NCBI RefSeq assembly: GCF_036013645.1
Contig: NZ_CP107869.1
Coordinates: 4,526,001 to 4,590,000 of the forward strand
Direction of reading: 5' to 3'
Source: Streptomyces sp. NBC_00490
GTDB lineage: Bacteria; Actinomycetota; Actinomycetes; Streptomycetales; Streptomycetaceae
DNA length: 64,000 nt
Part shown: one piece after another, positions 17,525 to 26,407 of the stretch
Layout of the letters: every line of letters begins with the position of its first letter
Position numbering within the stretch: the stretch's first letter is position 1
Position numbers and translations under genes: made by a program
The notes under the pieces: generated by a model
Seen by the model: only the letters and a program-made list of their open reading frames with translations
Databases searched by the model: none
What the model was told of the DNA's origin: nothing

Positions 17525-18202
17525 TCAGCTCTTCTCGAACCGGAAGCCCACTCCACGCACGGTGGCGATGTAACGGGGGTTGGCCGCATCGTCGCCCAAC
17601 TTCTTCCGCAGCCACGAGATGTGCATGTCGAGCGTCTTGGTCGACGACCACCACGTCGTGTCCCACACCTCGCGCATCAGCTGGTCCCGGGTCACCACGC
17701 GCCCCGCGTCCCGCACCAGGACCCGCAGCAGGTCGAACTCCTTGGCCGTGAGCTGAAGCTCCTCCTCGCCCATCCAGGCACGATGGGACTCCACGTCGAT
17801 CCGCACCCCGTGCGTCGCCGGCGGCTGCGCCGGCTCCGCCGCACCGCGCCGGAGCAGGGCCCGGACCCGGGCGAGCAGTTCGGCGAGCCGGAACGGCTTG
17901 GTGACGTAGTCGTCGGCGCCGGCGTCGAGGCCCACCACGGTGTCCACCTCGTCCGCACGCGCGGTCAGGATGAGGATGGGCACGGTGAGGCCTTCGGCAC
18001 GCAGTCGGCGTGCCACCTCGAGGCCGTCCATGCCGGGGAGTCCGAGGTCCAGCACGACCAGATCGATGCCGCCCTGGATGCCGGCGTCGAGTGCGGTGGG
18101 GCCGTCCTCGCGCACCTCGACCTCGTACCCCTCCCGTCGCAGTGCGCGGGCCAGCGGCTCCGAGATGGACGCATCGTCCTCGGCGAGCAGTACACGGGTC
18201 AT
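17525..18202 (-). CDS. DNA-binding response regulator, OmpR/PhoB family
   Basis: 225 residues. The receiver domain has the acidic pair in AEDD, phospho-acceptor Asp52 in LVVLDLGLPGMDG and Lys102 in ADDYVTKPF. The C-terminal winged helix has LTAKEFDLLRVLVRDAGRVV and RYIATVRGVGFRFEKS. ATG 18202 has no strong Shine-Dalgarno sequence. It is encoded upstream of its likely partner kinase. The regulon is not evident; it may include the divergent peptide transporter. Confidence 0.95.
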   Translation of the reverse strand: MTRVLLAEDDASISEPLARALRREGYEVEVREDGPTALDAGIQGGIDLVVLDLGLPGMDGLEVARRLRAEGLTVPILILTARADEVDTVVGLDAGADDYVTKPFRLAELLARVRALLRRGAAEPAQPPATHGVRIDVESHRAWMGEEELQLTAKEFDLLRVLVRDAGRVVTRDQLMREVWDTTWWSSTKTLDMHISWLRKKLGDDAANPRYIATVRGVGFRFEKS

Positions 18203-18527
18203 GAGCTGATGGTAGACCGCCCTTGACAGAAGCTGGGGTGTGATCGCAAGCCCGTGATTCTTACCATGGGGCGTTCTGGTGCGAACCTCTGTCTTGGCGG
18301 TGAGAACCCGGTAAGAGCCTTGGAAAAGGTGTGTACGGTTCCCTGATACCTGTGATCCATCTCTCAAGTCCTTTCATTTCCGGCACTGTCCTGCCGTATG
18401 GTGAAAGACGCCTTTTGCAGCACGGGGACCTTTGGCAGAGCAGTTCGGCTGAAGGTCTTTTCTGTGTGCGGGCCGGCCACCGTCGGCCTGGAAACACGTT
18501 GCGCGTCCCCACCAGCAAGGAACGACC
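18203..18527. other. Divergent intergenic region, response regulator / peptide transporter
   Basis: 325 bases with no supported gene. A candidate promoter towards the transporter is TTGGAA with TGATAC 18 bp downstream (about 18319-18348). A GACCTT/AAGGTC inverted repeat lies further down (about 18428-18457). An AAGGA site precedes the transporter ATG. The long leader suggests post-transcriptional control, but I see no known riboswitch pattern. Confidence 0.4.
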
Positions 18528-20024
18528 ATGGCGTCCAGCCTGACGAAGGACTCGGCCCGACCGGGCACCCCCGGCACCGAGCAGACCTTCTTCGGCCACC
18601 CCCGCGGACTGGCCACTCTCTTCATGACCGAGATGTGGGAGCGTTTCTCCTACTACGGCATGAGGGCTCTCCTCCCGCTGTACCTCGTCGCCCCGGGCGG
18701 CCTCCACCTCAGCGCCGCGACAGCGACCGCGATCTACTCCGTGTACGTGTCGCTGGTGTACCTGCTCGCGCTGCCCGGCGGCTGGTTCGGCGACCGCGTC
18801 TGGGGTCCCCGCAAGACCGTCGCCGTCGCCGGTGGCGTCATCATGCTCGGCCACCTCACCCTGGCGCTGCCGAACTCCGGCACCTTCTACGCCGGTCTCG
18901 GCCTCGTGGCGATCGGCTCCGGTCTGCTGAAGGCCAACATCTCGACGATGGTCGGCCACCTCTACGACGGTCCGGACGACCCGCGTCGCGACGGTGGCTT
19001 CACCGTCTTCTACATGGGCATCAACCTCGGCGCGTTCGCCGCGCCGCTGGTCATCGGCACCATCGGCGAGAACGTCAACTGGCACCTGGGCTTCGCTCTC
19101 GCCGCGCTCGGCATGGCGCTGGGCCTCGGCCAGTTCCTGATCGGCTCCCGCCACCTCGCGGACCGCTCCAGCGTCGTCCCGACGCCGCTGTCCGCCGAGG
19201 AGAAGGCCTCCACGCTGCGCAAGGCCGCGATCTGGGCTTCCGTCGCCGTGGTCTTCTACGCGATCGTCGGCTTCTCCGGCCACTACACGCTGAACTGGAT
19301 CCTGGTCCCGCTGACCCTGCTCGGCCTGATCATCCCGGTGATGGTGCTGGCCCGCATCAAGCGCGACAAGGACCTGGACCGCACCGAGCAGCGCTCGATG
19401 TCCGCGTACATCTGGTTCTTCGTCGCCGCGGCCGTGTTCTGGATGATCTACGACCAGGGCGGCTCGACCCTGTCGATCTTCGCCGACTCCTCCGCCGACA
19501 ACACCATCTTCGGCTGGGAGTTCCCGGTCTCCTGGTACCAGTCGGTCAACCCGGTCCTGATCATGGCGCTGGCCCCGGTCTTCGCCTGGTTCTGGCTCGC
19601 GCTGAACCGGCGCGGCAAGGAGCCGAGCACGATCGTGAAGTTCGCCTCGGGCCTGGTCCTGGTCGGTGCGTCCTTCTTCCTGTTCCTCGCCCCGCTGTCG
19701 ATCGCCGAGGGCGGTCACAAGGCGGCCGCGGCGTGGCTGGTGGCGATCTACTTCGTCCAGACGGTGGGCGAGCTGCTCCTGTCGCCGGTCGGCCTGTCGG
19801 TGACGACGAAGATGGCCCCGGCCAAGTACGCCTCCCAGATGATGGGCGTCTGGTTCCTGGCCGTCACCGCCGGTGACGCCACGACCGGTCTGCTCTCCAT
19901 CGCCGGCGTCGACCTCAACAAGACGGGCATCGTCGCCCTGGAGGCCACGCTCGCCGTGGTCGCCGGTGTCGCGGTCTGGATGTACCGCAACCGCGTCAAG
20001 GAGCTCATGGGCTCCGTGCACTGA
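18528..20024 (+). CDS. POT family proton-coupled di/tripeptide transporter
   Basis: 498 residues with about 14 membrane helices. PTR2/POT signatures are TEMWERFSYYGMRALLPLYL (ExxERFxYYG proton/peptide site, near residue 35) and the second signature FTVFYMGINLGAFAAPLV near residue 160. It imports di- and tripeptides with protons. A clear terminator follows. In Streptomyces such transporters supply peptides during growth on protein; two M19 dipeptidase-family genes lie 5-9 kb away, but no operon links them. Confidence 0.94.
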   Translation: MASSLTKDSARPGTPGTEQTFFGHPRGLATLFMTEMWERFSYYGMRALLPLYLVAPGGLHLSAATATAIYSVYVSLVYLLALPGGWFGDRVWGPRKTVAVAGGVIMLGHLTLALPNSGTFYAGLGLVAIGSGLLKANISTMVGHLYDGPDDPRRDGGFTVFYMGINLGAFAAPLVIGTIGENVNWHLGFALAALGMALGLGQFLIGSRHLADRSSVVPTPLSAEEKASTLRKAAIWASVAVVFYAIVGFSGHYTLNWILVPLTLLGLIIPVMVLARIKRDKDLDRTEQRSMSAYIWFFVAAAVFWMIYDQGGSTLSIFADSSADNTIFGWEFPVSWYQSVNPVLIMALAPVFAWFWLALNRRGKEPSTIVKFASGLVLVGASFFLFLAPLSIAEGGHKAAAAWLVAIYFVQTVGELLLSPVGLSVTTKMAPAKYASQMMGVWFLAVTAGDATTGLLSIAGVDLNKTGIVALEATLAVVAGVAVWMYRNRVKELMGSVH

Positions 20025-20036
20025 CGTTTCTTCGAA

Positions 20037-20080
20037 CGAAGGGCCGCCTCACCACCCGGTGCGGTGGCCCTTCGCGGTTT
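20037..20080 (+). terminator. Terminator of the peptide transporter gene
   Basis: 9-bp stem CGAAGGGCC/GGCCCTTCG (20037-20045 and 20066-20074) with an inner CACC/GGTG pairing, followed by CGGTTTT. It is placed 12 nt after the stop. Confidence 0.85.
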
Positions 20081-20119
20081 TCCGGCCGCGCTCGAGGACC
20101 GCACCACACCATCGGGAGC

Positions 20120-20932
20120 ATGCGTCGTACGTTCCTGTCCCTGGCCGCGGCCCTCGGCTTCCTCATGTCGTCGTCCGGCACGGCCGTCGAGGCGGCCCCG
20201 GAGACGGTCCCGTACGGCGGCCACGAACGGCAGACCATCACGGTCTACGGCGACCGGGGCGCCCCGCCGCTGGTGATCCTGCACGGCGGGTACTGGGCCG
20301 AGGACGCCGACTGGAGCCGCACGGCACGGTGGCTGGCGGCCCGGGGCTTCCGCGTCTACGAGACCGACTACCGCCTGAACACCGACGCCCGCTGGCCCGC
20401 GCAACGCGAGGACGTCAGGGCGGCGCTGCGCTGGATCGCCGCCGACTCCCCCGGCCGGCCCCTGCTGCTCGGCTCCTCCGCGGGCGGCCAGCTCGCCCTG
20501 GACGCGGCGACGTACGGCGCGGGCGGATCGCTGGTCCGGGGCGTGGTGGCCCTCTCCCCGGTCGCCTCCCCCTACCGCGCCTGGGTGGACGGCGGCCGCC
20601 CCGGAGCCACGGCCCAGCAGCGCCGCCTACGCCAGGAGGCGCGGCGCCTGGTCGGCTGCGACCCCGACCGCACGGGCCCCCGCTGCTGGTCCCGCTGGAC
20701 CGACCTCGCGGCCCGCACCCACGCCTCCGGCCCGAACGACGCCCCGATGCTGCTCATCCACTCGAAGCGGGACTTCGTACCACCGGCCCACTCGACGGAA
20801 CTGGCAGCGGCGGAACGCGGGTTGGGCCACCAGGACATCACCGTACGCACCCTGGAGGGCGCCTCCCACGGAGGCGCCCTCATGAGGCAGACGGAGAAGC
20901 TGGTCCTACGTTGGCTGTCGAGGCATGCGTAA
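20120..20932 (+). CDS. Secreted alpha/beta hydrolase
   Basis: 270 residues with a signal peptide (MRRTFLSLAAALGFLMSSSG, cleavage near VEAAP). The fold signature HGGYW (oxyanion HGG at 55-57) resembles the hormone-sensitive-lipase/kynurenine-formamidase-like group. The nucleophile Ser120 lies in LLGSSAGGQLAL, Asp in LLIHSKRDFVPP, and His in EGASHGGAL. It is probably an extracellular esterase or peptidase; the substrate is unknown. The stop is followed closely by dispersed repeat copy 2. Confidence 0.88.
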   Translation: MRRTFLSLAAALGFLMSSSGTAVEAAPETVPYGGHERQTITVYGDRGAPPLVILHGGYWAEDADWSRTARWLAARGFRVYETDYRLNTDARWPAQREDVRAALRWIAADSPGRPLLLGSSAGGQLALDAATYGAGGSLVRGVVALSPVASPYRAWVDGGRPGATAQQRRLRQEARRLVGCDPDRTGPRCWSRWTDLAARTHASGPNDAPMLLIHSKRDFVPPAHSTELAAAERGLGHQDITVRTLEGASHGGALMRQTEKLVLRWLSRHA

Positions 20933-20947
20933 GCACCAGCCCACCCA

Positions 20948-20989
20948 GGGGCGCGGGGAACTGCGCGACCCGCCCCCACCGGCCCGCAG
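20948..20989. repeat. 42-nt dispersed intergenic repeat, copy 2
   Basis: The closest match to copy 1 (they differ at about four positions). It lies between the convergent ends of the alpha/beta hydrolase and the LAATG surface protein gene, 15 bases after one stop and 5 before the other. Confidence 0.85.
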
Positions 20990-20994
20990 CCCTG

Positions 20995-22278
20995 TCACCG
21001 CAGACGCCGCCGCCCCGGAAGGATGGTGAACACACCCGCACCCAGCAAAACGGCCGTACCGGCCACCAGCCCCAGGGCCTTCAAGGCGTCGTGGTCCTCA
21101 GAGCCCGTCGCGGCGAGCCCACCCGAGGTCGACGAACCGCCCCCCGTCGACGACGATCCACCGGACGCCCCGCCCTCCTGCTCGGCCGTGTCCAGAGTCA
21201 GCGACACGGACGTCTTGTCCGGCGTGCACGTCGTCGTCGTACCGAGCGCCTTGATCGTCAGCACCCCCGGCGACAGCGTCGACTCACCCGTTGCCCCCGG
21301 CTTGTAGGTACCGGTCATGTCCGGGATCTCGATCGGGTCGCCCGACTTGATCTCCTCGGCGTTGACCGGCCCCTCCACCGCCACGGACCCCTTGTCGGCG
21401 CCGCCCAGGACGACGTTCATGAACGGCTGGAGCTTGCCCGCGGGAATGGGCGCCGGACTGTTCATCGGCGACCTCTTGAACTGGACGGTGATGTCGAAGT
21501 CCCCGCCGTTCTTCTTGGCGTTGATCTGGATCGTGGAGGTCGCCTTCTGGGTCCCGATGGGCGACTCGCAGGTGTAGGGGATGTCGACGACCTCGCCGGT
21601 GAAGTCGGTCTGCCCGCCGCCGGTCTCGGAGGGACTGGCGGAAGGGCTCTCCGTGGCGGTCTGCGTCGGCGTCGGGGACGTGCTCTCGCTCTCGGTCGGA
21701 CTCGGGGTGGGAGTCGGTGACGAACTCCCGTCGCCCTCCTCGACCTTGATGGTCGCCGCCGACGGCACGGTCTGCGTCGGCGTGCAGTTCGTGTCCGTGC
21801 TGAAGGCGGTGATCTTGTACGCGTCCGGCGTCAGCGTGACCTCGCCGGCCGTCGTCAGCTTCAGCTTGCCCTTCATGTCGGAGAGGACCATGGCGCCGCC
21901 CTTGGGGATCGCCGGGTTCTCCTGCGGGCCCTCCATCGGGACGTCGGCGCTCTGGGCGCCGGCCGCCTTCAGGGTGCCGGACGGCTTGACGGAGTTCGCC
22001 GGCAGGTCGATGAGGTCGGGGTTCTTGGAGGCTGCCTGGACGAACTTCCACACCACCTCGACCTCGTCGCCGACCTTGGCGGTGGCCGGCGCGGTGATCT
22101 CGACCTTGGTGGTGCCGTCGACCGGGTCGAGCCCGGAGGCCGCGGGCGGTACGCACTTGGTGGCGAACGACACCTCGGCGGCCTGCGCGGGCCCCGCGGC
22201 CACACCGATCAGCGCGCCCGCACAGCCGAGCGCGAGCGCGACTCTCGCGCCCGGCAGGACTCTCCTTCGCTGTCTCAC
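20995..22278 (-). CDS. Cell-wall surface protein with LAATG sortase signal
   Basis: 427 residues from GTG 22278 (AAAGGGA upstream; GTGA overlap with the preceding gene). A signal peptide ends PAQAA. Two related beta-rich domains of about 150 residues (about 33-185 and 230-370) each end in a Cys-containing strand (STDTNCTPTQT and LGTTTTCTPDK). They are joined by a Ser/Thr/Pro/Glu linker. The C-terminus reads LAATGSEDHD, then a hydrophobic helix and GRRRLR, a class E sortase (LAxTG) signal. No sortase is encoded in the window. Function is unknown, presumably structural or adhesive. Confidence 0.85.
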   Translation of the reverse strand: MRQRRRVLPGARVALALGCAGALIGVAAGPAQAAEVSFATKCVPPAASGLDPVDGTTKVEITAPATAKVGDEVEVVWKFVQAASKNPDLIDLPANSVKPSGTLKAAGAQSADVPMEGPQENPAIPKGGAMVLSDMKGKLKLTTAGEVTLTPDAYKITAFSTDTNCTPTQTVPSAATIKVEEGDGSSSPTPTPSPTESESTSPTPTQTATESPSASPSETGGGQTDFTGEVVDIPYTCESPIGTQKATSTIQINAKKNGGDFDITVQFKRSPMNSPAPIPAGKLQPFMNVVLGGADKGSVAVEGPVNAEEIKSGDPIEIPDMTGTYKPGATGESTLSPGVLTIKALGTTTTCTPDKTSVSLTLDTAEQEGGASGGSSSTGGGSSTSGGLAATGSEDHDALKALGLVAGTAVLLGAGVFTILPGRRRLR

Positions 22279-23336
22279 GTGGATCCCTTTCTGGTGGGGG
22301 TCGTGGAGTTGTCGTCGTGCGGTGCGGAGAGCCGGCCGGCGGCGCCCGGATCGGAGTCCGGGGTGAACCACGGCAGGGTCGAAGGGGGCGGCGGCTCCCG
22401 GTCCGGGGTGTGCAACCCCGGCAGCCGCAGGGTGAGTTCGGGCAGTCGTAGCCGGACCGGGGTCCGGGCGCGGCCGGACCGGTGCGGCCGCGCCCGGTCG
22501 ATCACGGCCATCCCGACACGGAACAGCGCGGCGGGCACGACCAGACAGACCAGGATCCAGAACACGGTCACGCCCCAGGGCCGGCCCACGCCCCAGGGCT
22601 GTTCGGCGAGGACCTTGCCGCCGTACTTGAGGGACACGGTGTAGTCGCCGTGCGCGCCGCCGGTGAGCTCGACGGGCAGTTCGATGCGCGCCTTCTTTCC
22701 TGGCTCGATCGTGCCGCGCCACTGCTGTTCCTCCCACTGCGGCGCGAACACGCCGTGGGAGGTGCCGACCTGGAAGAGGGGGTTCTTGATCTCCGAGGTG
22801 CCGACGTTGCCGACGGTGAAGACGAGGGTGCGCACGGGCGGTGCCCCGAACCAGGTCAGCAGTCCGCCGGAGCCGTCGAGCCGGGTGTCGGTGAGCACCG
22901 AGAGCCGCCCGCCGGAGGCCTCAGCGGGCAACGGCTCCACCGCGTGTCCGGCGACCTGGAAGATGGCGTCGGCCTCGGCCTTCGCCCCGGTCACCGTCGC
23001 CACGTGCACCACACAGGGGCAGGGCACGGGCGGCTCGGCGACGGGCAGCTTCTTGCTGAAACGGCCGTCGGCATCGGTGGTGACGGCCCGACCGTCGGCG
23101 TTGGCGCAGGAGTTGGTCCCGCCTGGCACACCCCGTGACGGCACGGCCTGACCGCAGACCAGGATCATCAGCAGCGCCTTCGAACGCCAGCCGCTGCCGG
23201 TGACGGTGATCGAACCACCGGTTCCCGCCTGGGACTTGGAGAGCTTCACGGTGGGCCGCTCGGCGGCCTGGACGGGCAACGACACGACCGACACCAGCGC
23301 CAGGAGCGCCGCCAGCACCAGGATCCGCACCTTCAC
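22275..23336 (-). CDS. Exported, membrane-anchored Ig-like (neocarzinostatin-fold-like) protein
   Basis: 353 residues from GTG 23336. A signal peptide ends PVQAA. The N-terminal domain opens TVKLSKSQAGTGGSITVTGS and has two Cys pairs, patterns like the neocarzinostatin/DUF-type immunoglobulin fold. A second beta-rich domain (about 150-230) follows, then a membrane helix (VFWILVCLVVPAALFRVGM) and a basic, Pro-rich cytoplasmic tail. It is coupled by GTGA to both neighbours, so all three proteins are made together. No ligand can be assigned. Confidence 0.8.
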   Translation of the reverse strand: MKVRILVLAALLALVSVVSLPVQAAERPTVKLSKSQAGTGGSITVTGSGWRSKALLMILVCGQAVPSRGVPGGTNSCANADGRAVTTDADGRFSKKLPVAEPPVPCPCVVHVATVTGAKAEADAIFQVAGHAVEPLPAEASGGRLSVLTDTRLDGSGGLLTWFGAPPVRTLVFTVGNVGTSEIKNPLFQVGTSHGVFAPQWEEQQWRGTIEPGKKARIELPVELTGGAHGDYTVSLKYGGKVLAEQPWGVGRPWGVTVFWILVCLVVPAALFRVGMAVIDRARPHRSGRARTPVRLRLPELTLRLPGLHTPDREPPPPSTLPWFTPDSDPGAAGRLSAPHDDNSTTPTRKGST

Positions 23337-24148
23337 GACACCGCTCCCGTCAACTCGACCTCGGCACAAGAGGGTTCAGGCACGTCGCCCTTACGGCGCC
23401 TTCGACGTCGTACGACGAACAGCGCACCCCCGGCGGCCACCGCCCCGGCGATCCCCGCCCCCCACCGCCCGCTCCCCGTCGACACACGCGCCGTGTCCCG
23501 CACCCCGCCCGCCGCCGTCACCGTCAGCCGCACGTCGACGGAGTCCAGCGCGGGCGCACTCCACGGCTCGCTGAGCCTGAGCCGCCGCCCCGGCGCCAGC
23601 TCGGCCGACAGGGTGCGCGGGGCCCGGTCGAGGACCCGGCCGAAGATTCCGTCCGCGCGGACCGCGAGCGTGGGCACGAGGGGCGTCGTCCCTCGGTTGA
23701 CCAGCTCGTACGTGATCCGGTCCCCGTGCACGGCAAGGTGCTCGACGGTCAGCGCGGACACGGTGGGCACGGCGGCCCGGAGGTGAACGGCCACCCGCCG
23801 GGTACGTCCGTCGGAGTCCCGGGCCACGATCTCGGCGCCGCCGTCCTCGTCCGGAACGGTCACGGTGAAGGGCACCTCGGTACGCGTCCCCGGAGCCAGT
23901 CGGAGCCGGGAGTCGGCGAAGACGACCCGGGCACCGACGCCCGACAGCGAGACGTCAACACCCCGCTCCCCCCGATTGACCAACGCCACCGTGTCCTCCA
24001 GCACCACCCCGGGCGCCCCCTCGGCATAGAACGCCGGCCGCCCCCCACCCGAGGGCGCGACAGACCACCCGTCGGCGGCAACCGCACCCGGAACGGCGAA
24101 GAGCAGAGCGAGCAGGACCAGCCCCAACACCCGAAGGGCGAACGACAT
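23333..24148 (-). CDS. Exported beta-sandwich protein with C-terminal membrane anchor
   Basis: 271 residues from ATG 24148 with GGAG upstream; the frame is open to 24238 but lacks a signal before this Met. A signal peptide ends GAVAADG. Two predicted beta-sandwich domains follow (LEDTVALVNRGERGVDVSL; ITYELVNRGTTPLV), resembling the DUF916/WxL-associated or CARDB style. A membrane helix (AGIAGAVAAGGALFVV) then leads to a RRRRRRK stop-transfer sequence. It is first in a three-gene coupled operon of surface proteins. Confidence 0.8.
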   Translation of the reverse strand: MSFALRVLGLVLLALLFAVPGAVAADGWSVAPSGGGRPAFYAEGAPGVVLEDTVALVNRGERGVDVSLSGVGARVVFADSRLRLAPGTRTEVPFTVTVPDEDGGAEIVARDSDGRTRRVAVHLRAAVPTVSALTVEHLAVHGDRITYELVNRGTTPLVPTLAVRADGIFGRVLDRAPRTLSAELAPGRRLRLSEPWSAPALDSVDVRLTVTAAGGVRDTARVSTGSGRWGAGIAGAVAAGGALFVVRRRRRRKGDVPEPSCAEVELTGAVS

Positions 24149-24190
24149 CGGCGGCTCCGTAAGTTGTGCGGTGCGGTACCGCGCCCTTAA

Positions 24191-24232
24191 GGGGCGCGGG
24201 GAACTGCGCGACAAGCCACGACGGCGCCGCAG
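24191..24232. repeat. 42-nt dispersed intergenic repeat, copy 3
   Basis: Shares the first 22 bases and the final GCCGCAG-like end with copies 1 and 2 but diverges in the middle. It lies in the 123-base gap between the LPQTG protein gene (stop 24272) and the three-gene surface operon. Confidence 0.8.
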
Positions 24233-24271
24233 CCGCAAACGGCCCTATCGCGGCAACCCCGAAGGCGCATC

Positions 24272-24961
24272 TCATCCCGCAGAACGCCGACGCCTCCGCG
24301 TAACCCACAACGACCCCGCCGCCCCCGCGAGCAACACCGTGCCACCGAGCGTCCCGAGCGCGATCGCCGAATCCTCAGGCCCGGTCTGCGGAAGCGAGTC
24401 ACCGGAACCGGATTCGGATCCGCTCTGTGTATCGCCGCCGCCCCCACCACCCGCGGCACTCACATCGAGGCTCAGCGACGGCCCAGGACTGTTCGTCGGC
24501 GTACACGTCGTCGTCGTACCGAGCGCGATGATCGTCAGCACACCGGCCGTGAAGGTGACCTTGCCGGACTCCTTCGGCGTGTACGTCCCGCTCAAGTCAT
24601 TGATCTTGATGGGGGTGTTGGCGGGCACCACCGCCTGGTTGGCCGGGCCGGTCACCTTCAGGGTGCCCTTCTCCGCACCGCCCAGCTGGATGACCGCGCT
24701 CGGCTTCATCGACCCCTTGCCCAGGTCGACCGGGCTGGACGAGACGCCCTTCTGCCAGGACATGGTGATCTTGTAGCCGCTGCCGCTCTTGACGCCCTTG
24801 ATGTCGATGGGCGAGACGGCGCTCTTGTCGCCGATCGGCGTCTTGCACTGGTACTTGACGTCGACGACCTCGGCCCGGGCGGCGGGGGCGGCCATCAGCA
24901 CCACCGAGCCGGCCAGGGCCGCGGTGGACGCGAGCGCGGCGGTTCGTTTCCGGTACGACAC
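24272..24961 (-). CDS. Cell-wall surface protein with LPQTG sortase signal
   Basis: 229 residues from GTG 24961 (GGGAGCGG upstream). A signal peptide ends PAARA. A single domain is homologous to the second domain of the LAATG protein (YQCKTPIGD against YTCESPIGT; ALGTTTTCTP in both). A Gly/Ser linker leads to LPQTGPEDS, a hydrophobic helix and RRRRRSAG. The LPxTG-type signal differs from the LAxTG of its paralogue, so different sortase classes may anchor them. The promoter region carries long dyads at 25011-25043 and 25074-25107. Confidence 0.87.
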   Translation of the reverse strand: MSYRKRTAALASTAALAGSVVLMAAPAARAEVVDVKYQCKTPIGDKSAVSPIDIKGVKSGSGYKITMSWQKGVSSSPVDLGKGSMKPSAVIQLGGAEKGTLKVTGPANQAVVPANTPIKINDLSGTYTPKESGKVTFTAGVLTIIALGTTTTCTPTNSPGPSLSLDVSAAGGGGGGDTQSGSESGSGDSLPQTGPEDSAIALGTLGGTVLLAGAAGSLWVTRRRRRSAG

Positions 24962-25073
24962 GGTTCCGCTCCCTTACTCGTTTCCCTGACTGGTTCCTGC
25001 CTTGCGCGAGTACCTGACGGCACATCAGATGGGCCGTCAAGGTACGCCCGGGCTCGCGAGGAGGGAAGACAAG

Positions 25074-25107
25074 GTGCGCGCCGGAGTTGTGACGATCCGG
25101 CGCGCAC
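25074..25107 (-). terminator. Hairpin downstream of serS
   Basis: Perfect 11-bp inverted repeat GTGCGCGCCGG with a 12-nt loop (arms 25074-25084 and 25097-25107), 22 bases after the serS stop. A second imperfect dyad (25011-25043, TGACGGC/GCCGTCA core) follows and may act on the next gene's promoter. Confidence 0.75.
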
Positions 25108-25129
25108 GGGAGGAGGTTCGGGTGGAGAG

Positions 25130-26407
25130 CTAACCCCGGGTAACCCGAGGACGGAGGAGTTCGGGGGCTCCCCAGCGTCTCAGCACCGGCGGCACCTCGA
25201 CCGTTCCGTCGGCCCGCTGGTGCTGTTCCAGGATGGCGGGCAGCAGCCGGCTGGTGGCCAAGCCCGAGGCGTTGAGGGTGTGGACGTAGGCCGACTTGCC
25301 GCCGTTCGCCGGCCGGTAGCGGATGCCGCCGCGCCGGGCCTGGTACTCACGGGCGTTCGACACCGAGCTGACCTCGGCGTACGCGTCGAGGCTGGGCAGC
25401 CAGACCTCGACGTCGTAGGTCTTGGCCTGGGCGGGGCTGGTGTCCTCGGCGGCGAGCTGGGTGACCCGGTGGTGCAGTCCGAGCCCGGCGACCAACTCCT
25501 CGGCGCGGGCGAGGAGTTCCCGCTGGGCGGCTTCCGAGTCCTCGGGGCGGGCGAACTGGAACAGCTCGACCTTGTTGAACTGGTGGCCGCGCAGGGTGCC
25601 CCGGTCGGCGGTGCGGTGGCTGCCGCTCTCCTTGCGGTAACAGGGCGTGTAGGCCACGTACTTGAGCGGGAGCTCGGCCTCGTCGAGGGTCTCGCCGCGG
25701 TGCAGGTTCACCAGGGCGGTCTCGGCGGTGGGCAGGAGGAAGTGGTCGTCGTCCGTGCGGAAGACCTCGTCGGCGAACTTCGGGAACTGTCCCGCCGTAT
25801 AGCCGGCTTCGTAGCTGAGCAGGTGCGGCGGCAGCACGAACTCGTAGCCCGCGCGGCGGTGGGCGTCGAGGAAGTGGTTGAGCAGCGCCCACTCCAGGGC
25901 GGCGCCCTCGCCCCGGTAGACCCAGTAGCCGCTGCCGGCGAGCCGGGTGCCGCGCTTGTGGTCGACGAGGCCGAGTTCCTCGGTGAGCCGGACGTGGTCC
26001 CTGGCGTCGAAGTCGAACCGGGGCGGGGTTCCGGTGACCCGTACGACCTGGTTGTTCTCCTTGCCGCCCGCGACGACGTCGTCGTCCGGGAGGTTGGGCA
26101 GGGCGTCCAGGAACGTCCGGTGGTCCCGCGCCAGCCGGGCGAGTTCCGTCTCGGCCGCGGCCAGCCGGTCGGTCAGCTCCTTGGCGTCGGCCTGGAGTTC
26201 GTCGGCGGCTTCGTCCGCCCGGCGTCGTACGGCGATGTCGGCCGAGATCCGCCGCCGCTCCCCGCGCAGCCGCTCCACGGCGGTGCGGGCCTCGCGGAAC
26301 GCGGCGTCCAGGGCGAGGAAGGCGGGGATGTCGGCGTCCACGGCGCGCTTGCGCAGGGCGTCCTGGACTCGGTCGGGGTGCTGTCGGATGAGGGTGACGT
26401 CGAGCAT
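25130..26407 (-). CDS. serS: Seryl-tRNA synthetase, second-type, T-box controlled
   Basis: 425-residue class II synthetase. The N-terminal antiparallel coiled coil spans about residues 25-110. Motif 2 is YRKESGSHRTADRGTLRGHQ, and motif 3 includes ASGLATSRLLPAILEQHQ (family usual: GSGLA-GR). It charges tRNA-Ser with serine. From memory, the Streptomyces housekeeping SerRS starts differently (MIDLRLLRE-like), so this may be an additional, inducible or inhibitor-tolerant isoenzyme; that needs the rest of the genome. The ATG is preceded by CGGAG. The 290-base leader is a T-box with a UCC specifier. Confidence 0.92.
   Translation of the reverse strand: MLDVTLIRQHPDRVQDALRKRAVDADIPAFLALDAAFREARTAVERLRGERRRISADIAVRRRADEAADELQADAKELTDRLAAAETELARLARDHRTFLDALPNLPDDDVVAGGKENNQVVRVTGTPPRFDFDARDHVRLTEELGLVDHKRGTRLAGSGYWVYRGEGAALEWALLNHFLDAHRRAGYEFVLPPHLLSYEAGYTAGQFPKFADEVFRTDDDHFLLPTAETALVNLHRGETLDEAELPLKYVAYTPCYRKESGSHRTADRGTLRGHQFNKVELFQFARPEDSEAAQRELLARAEELVAGLGLHHRVTQLAAEDTSPAQAKTYDVEVWLPSLDAYAEVSSVSNAREYQARRGGIRYRPANGGKSAYVHTLNASGLATSRLLPAILEQHQRADGTVEVPPVLRRWGAPELLRPRVTRG

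Noticed and set aside
18261..20021. Long minus-strand frame opposite the peptide transporter.
   Set aside because: It lacks the third-position bias pattern, a ribosome-binding site or any family motif, while the plus-strand POT protein has clear signatures.
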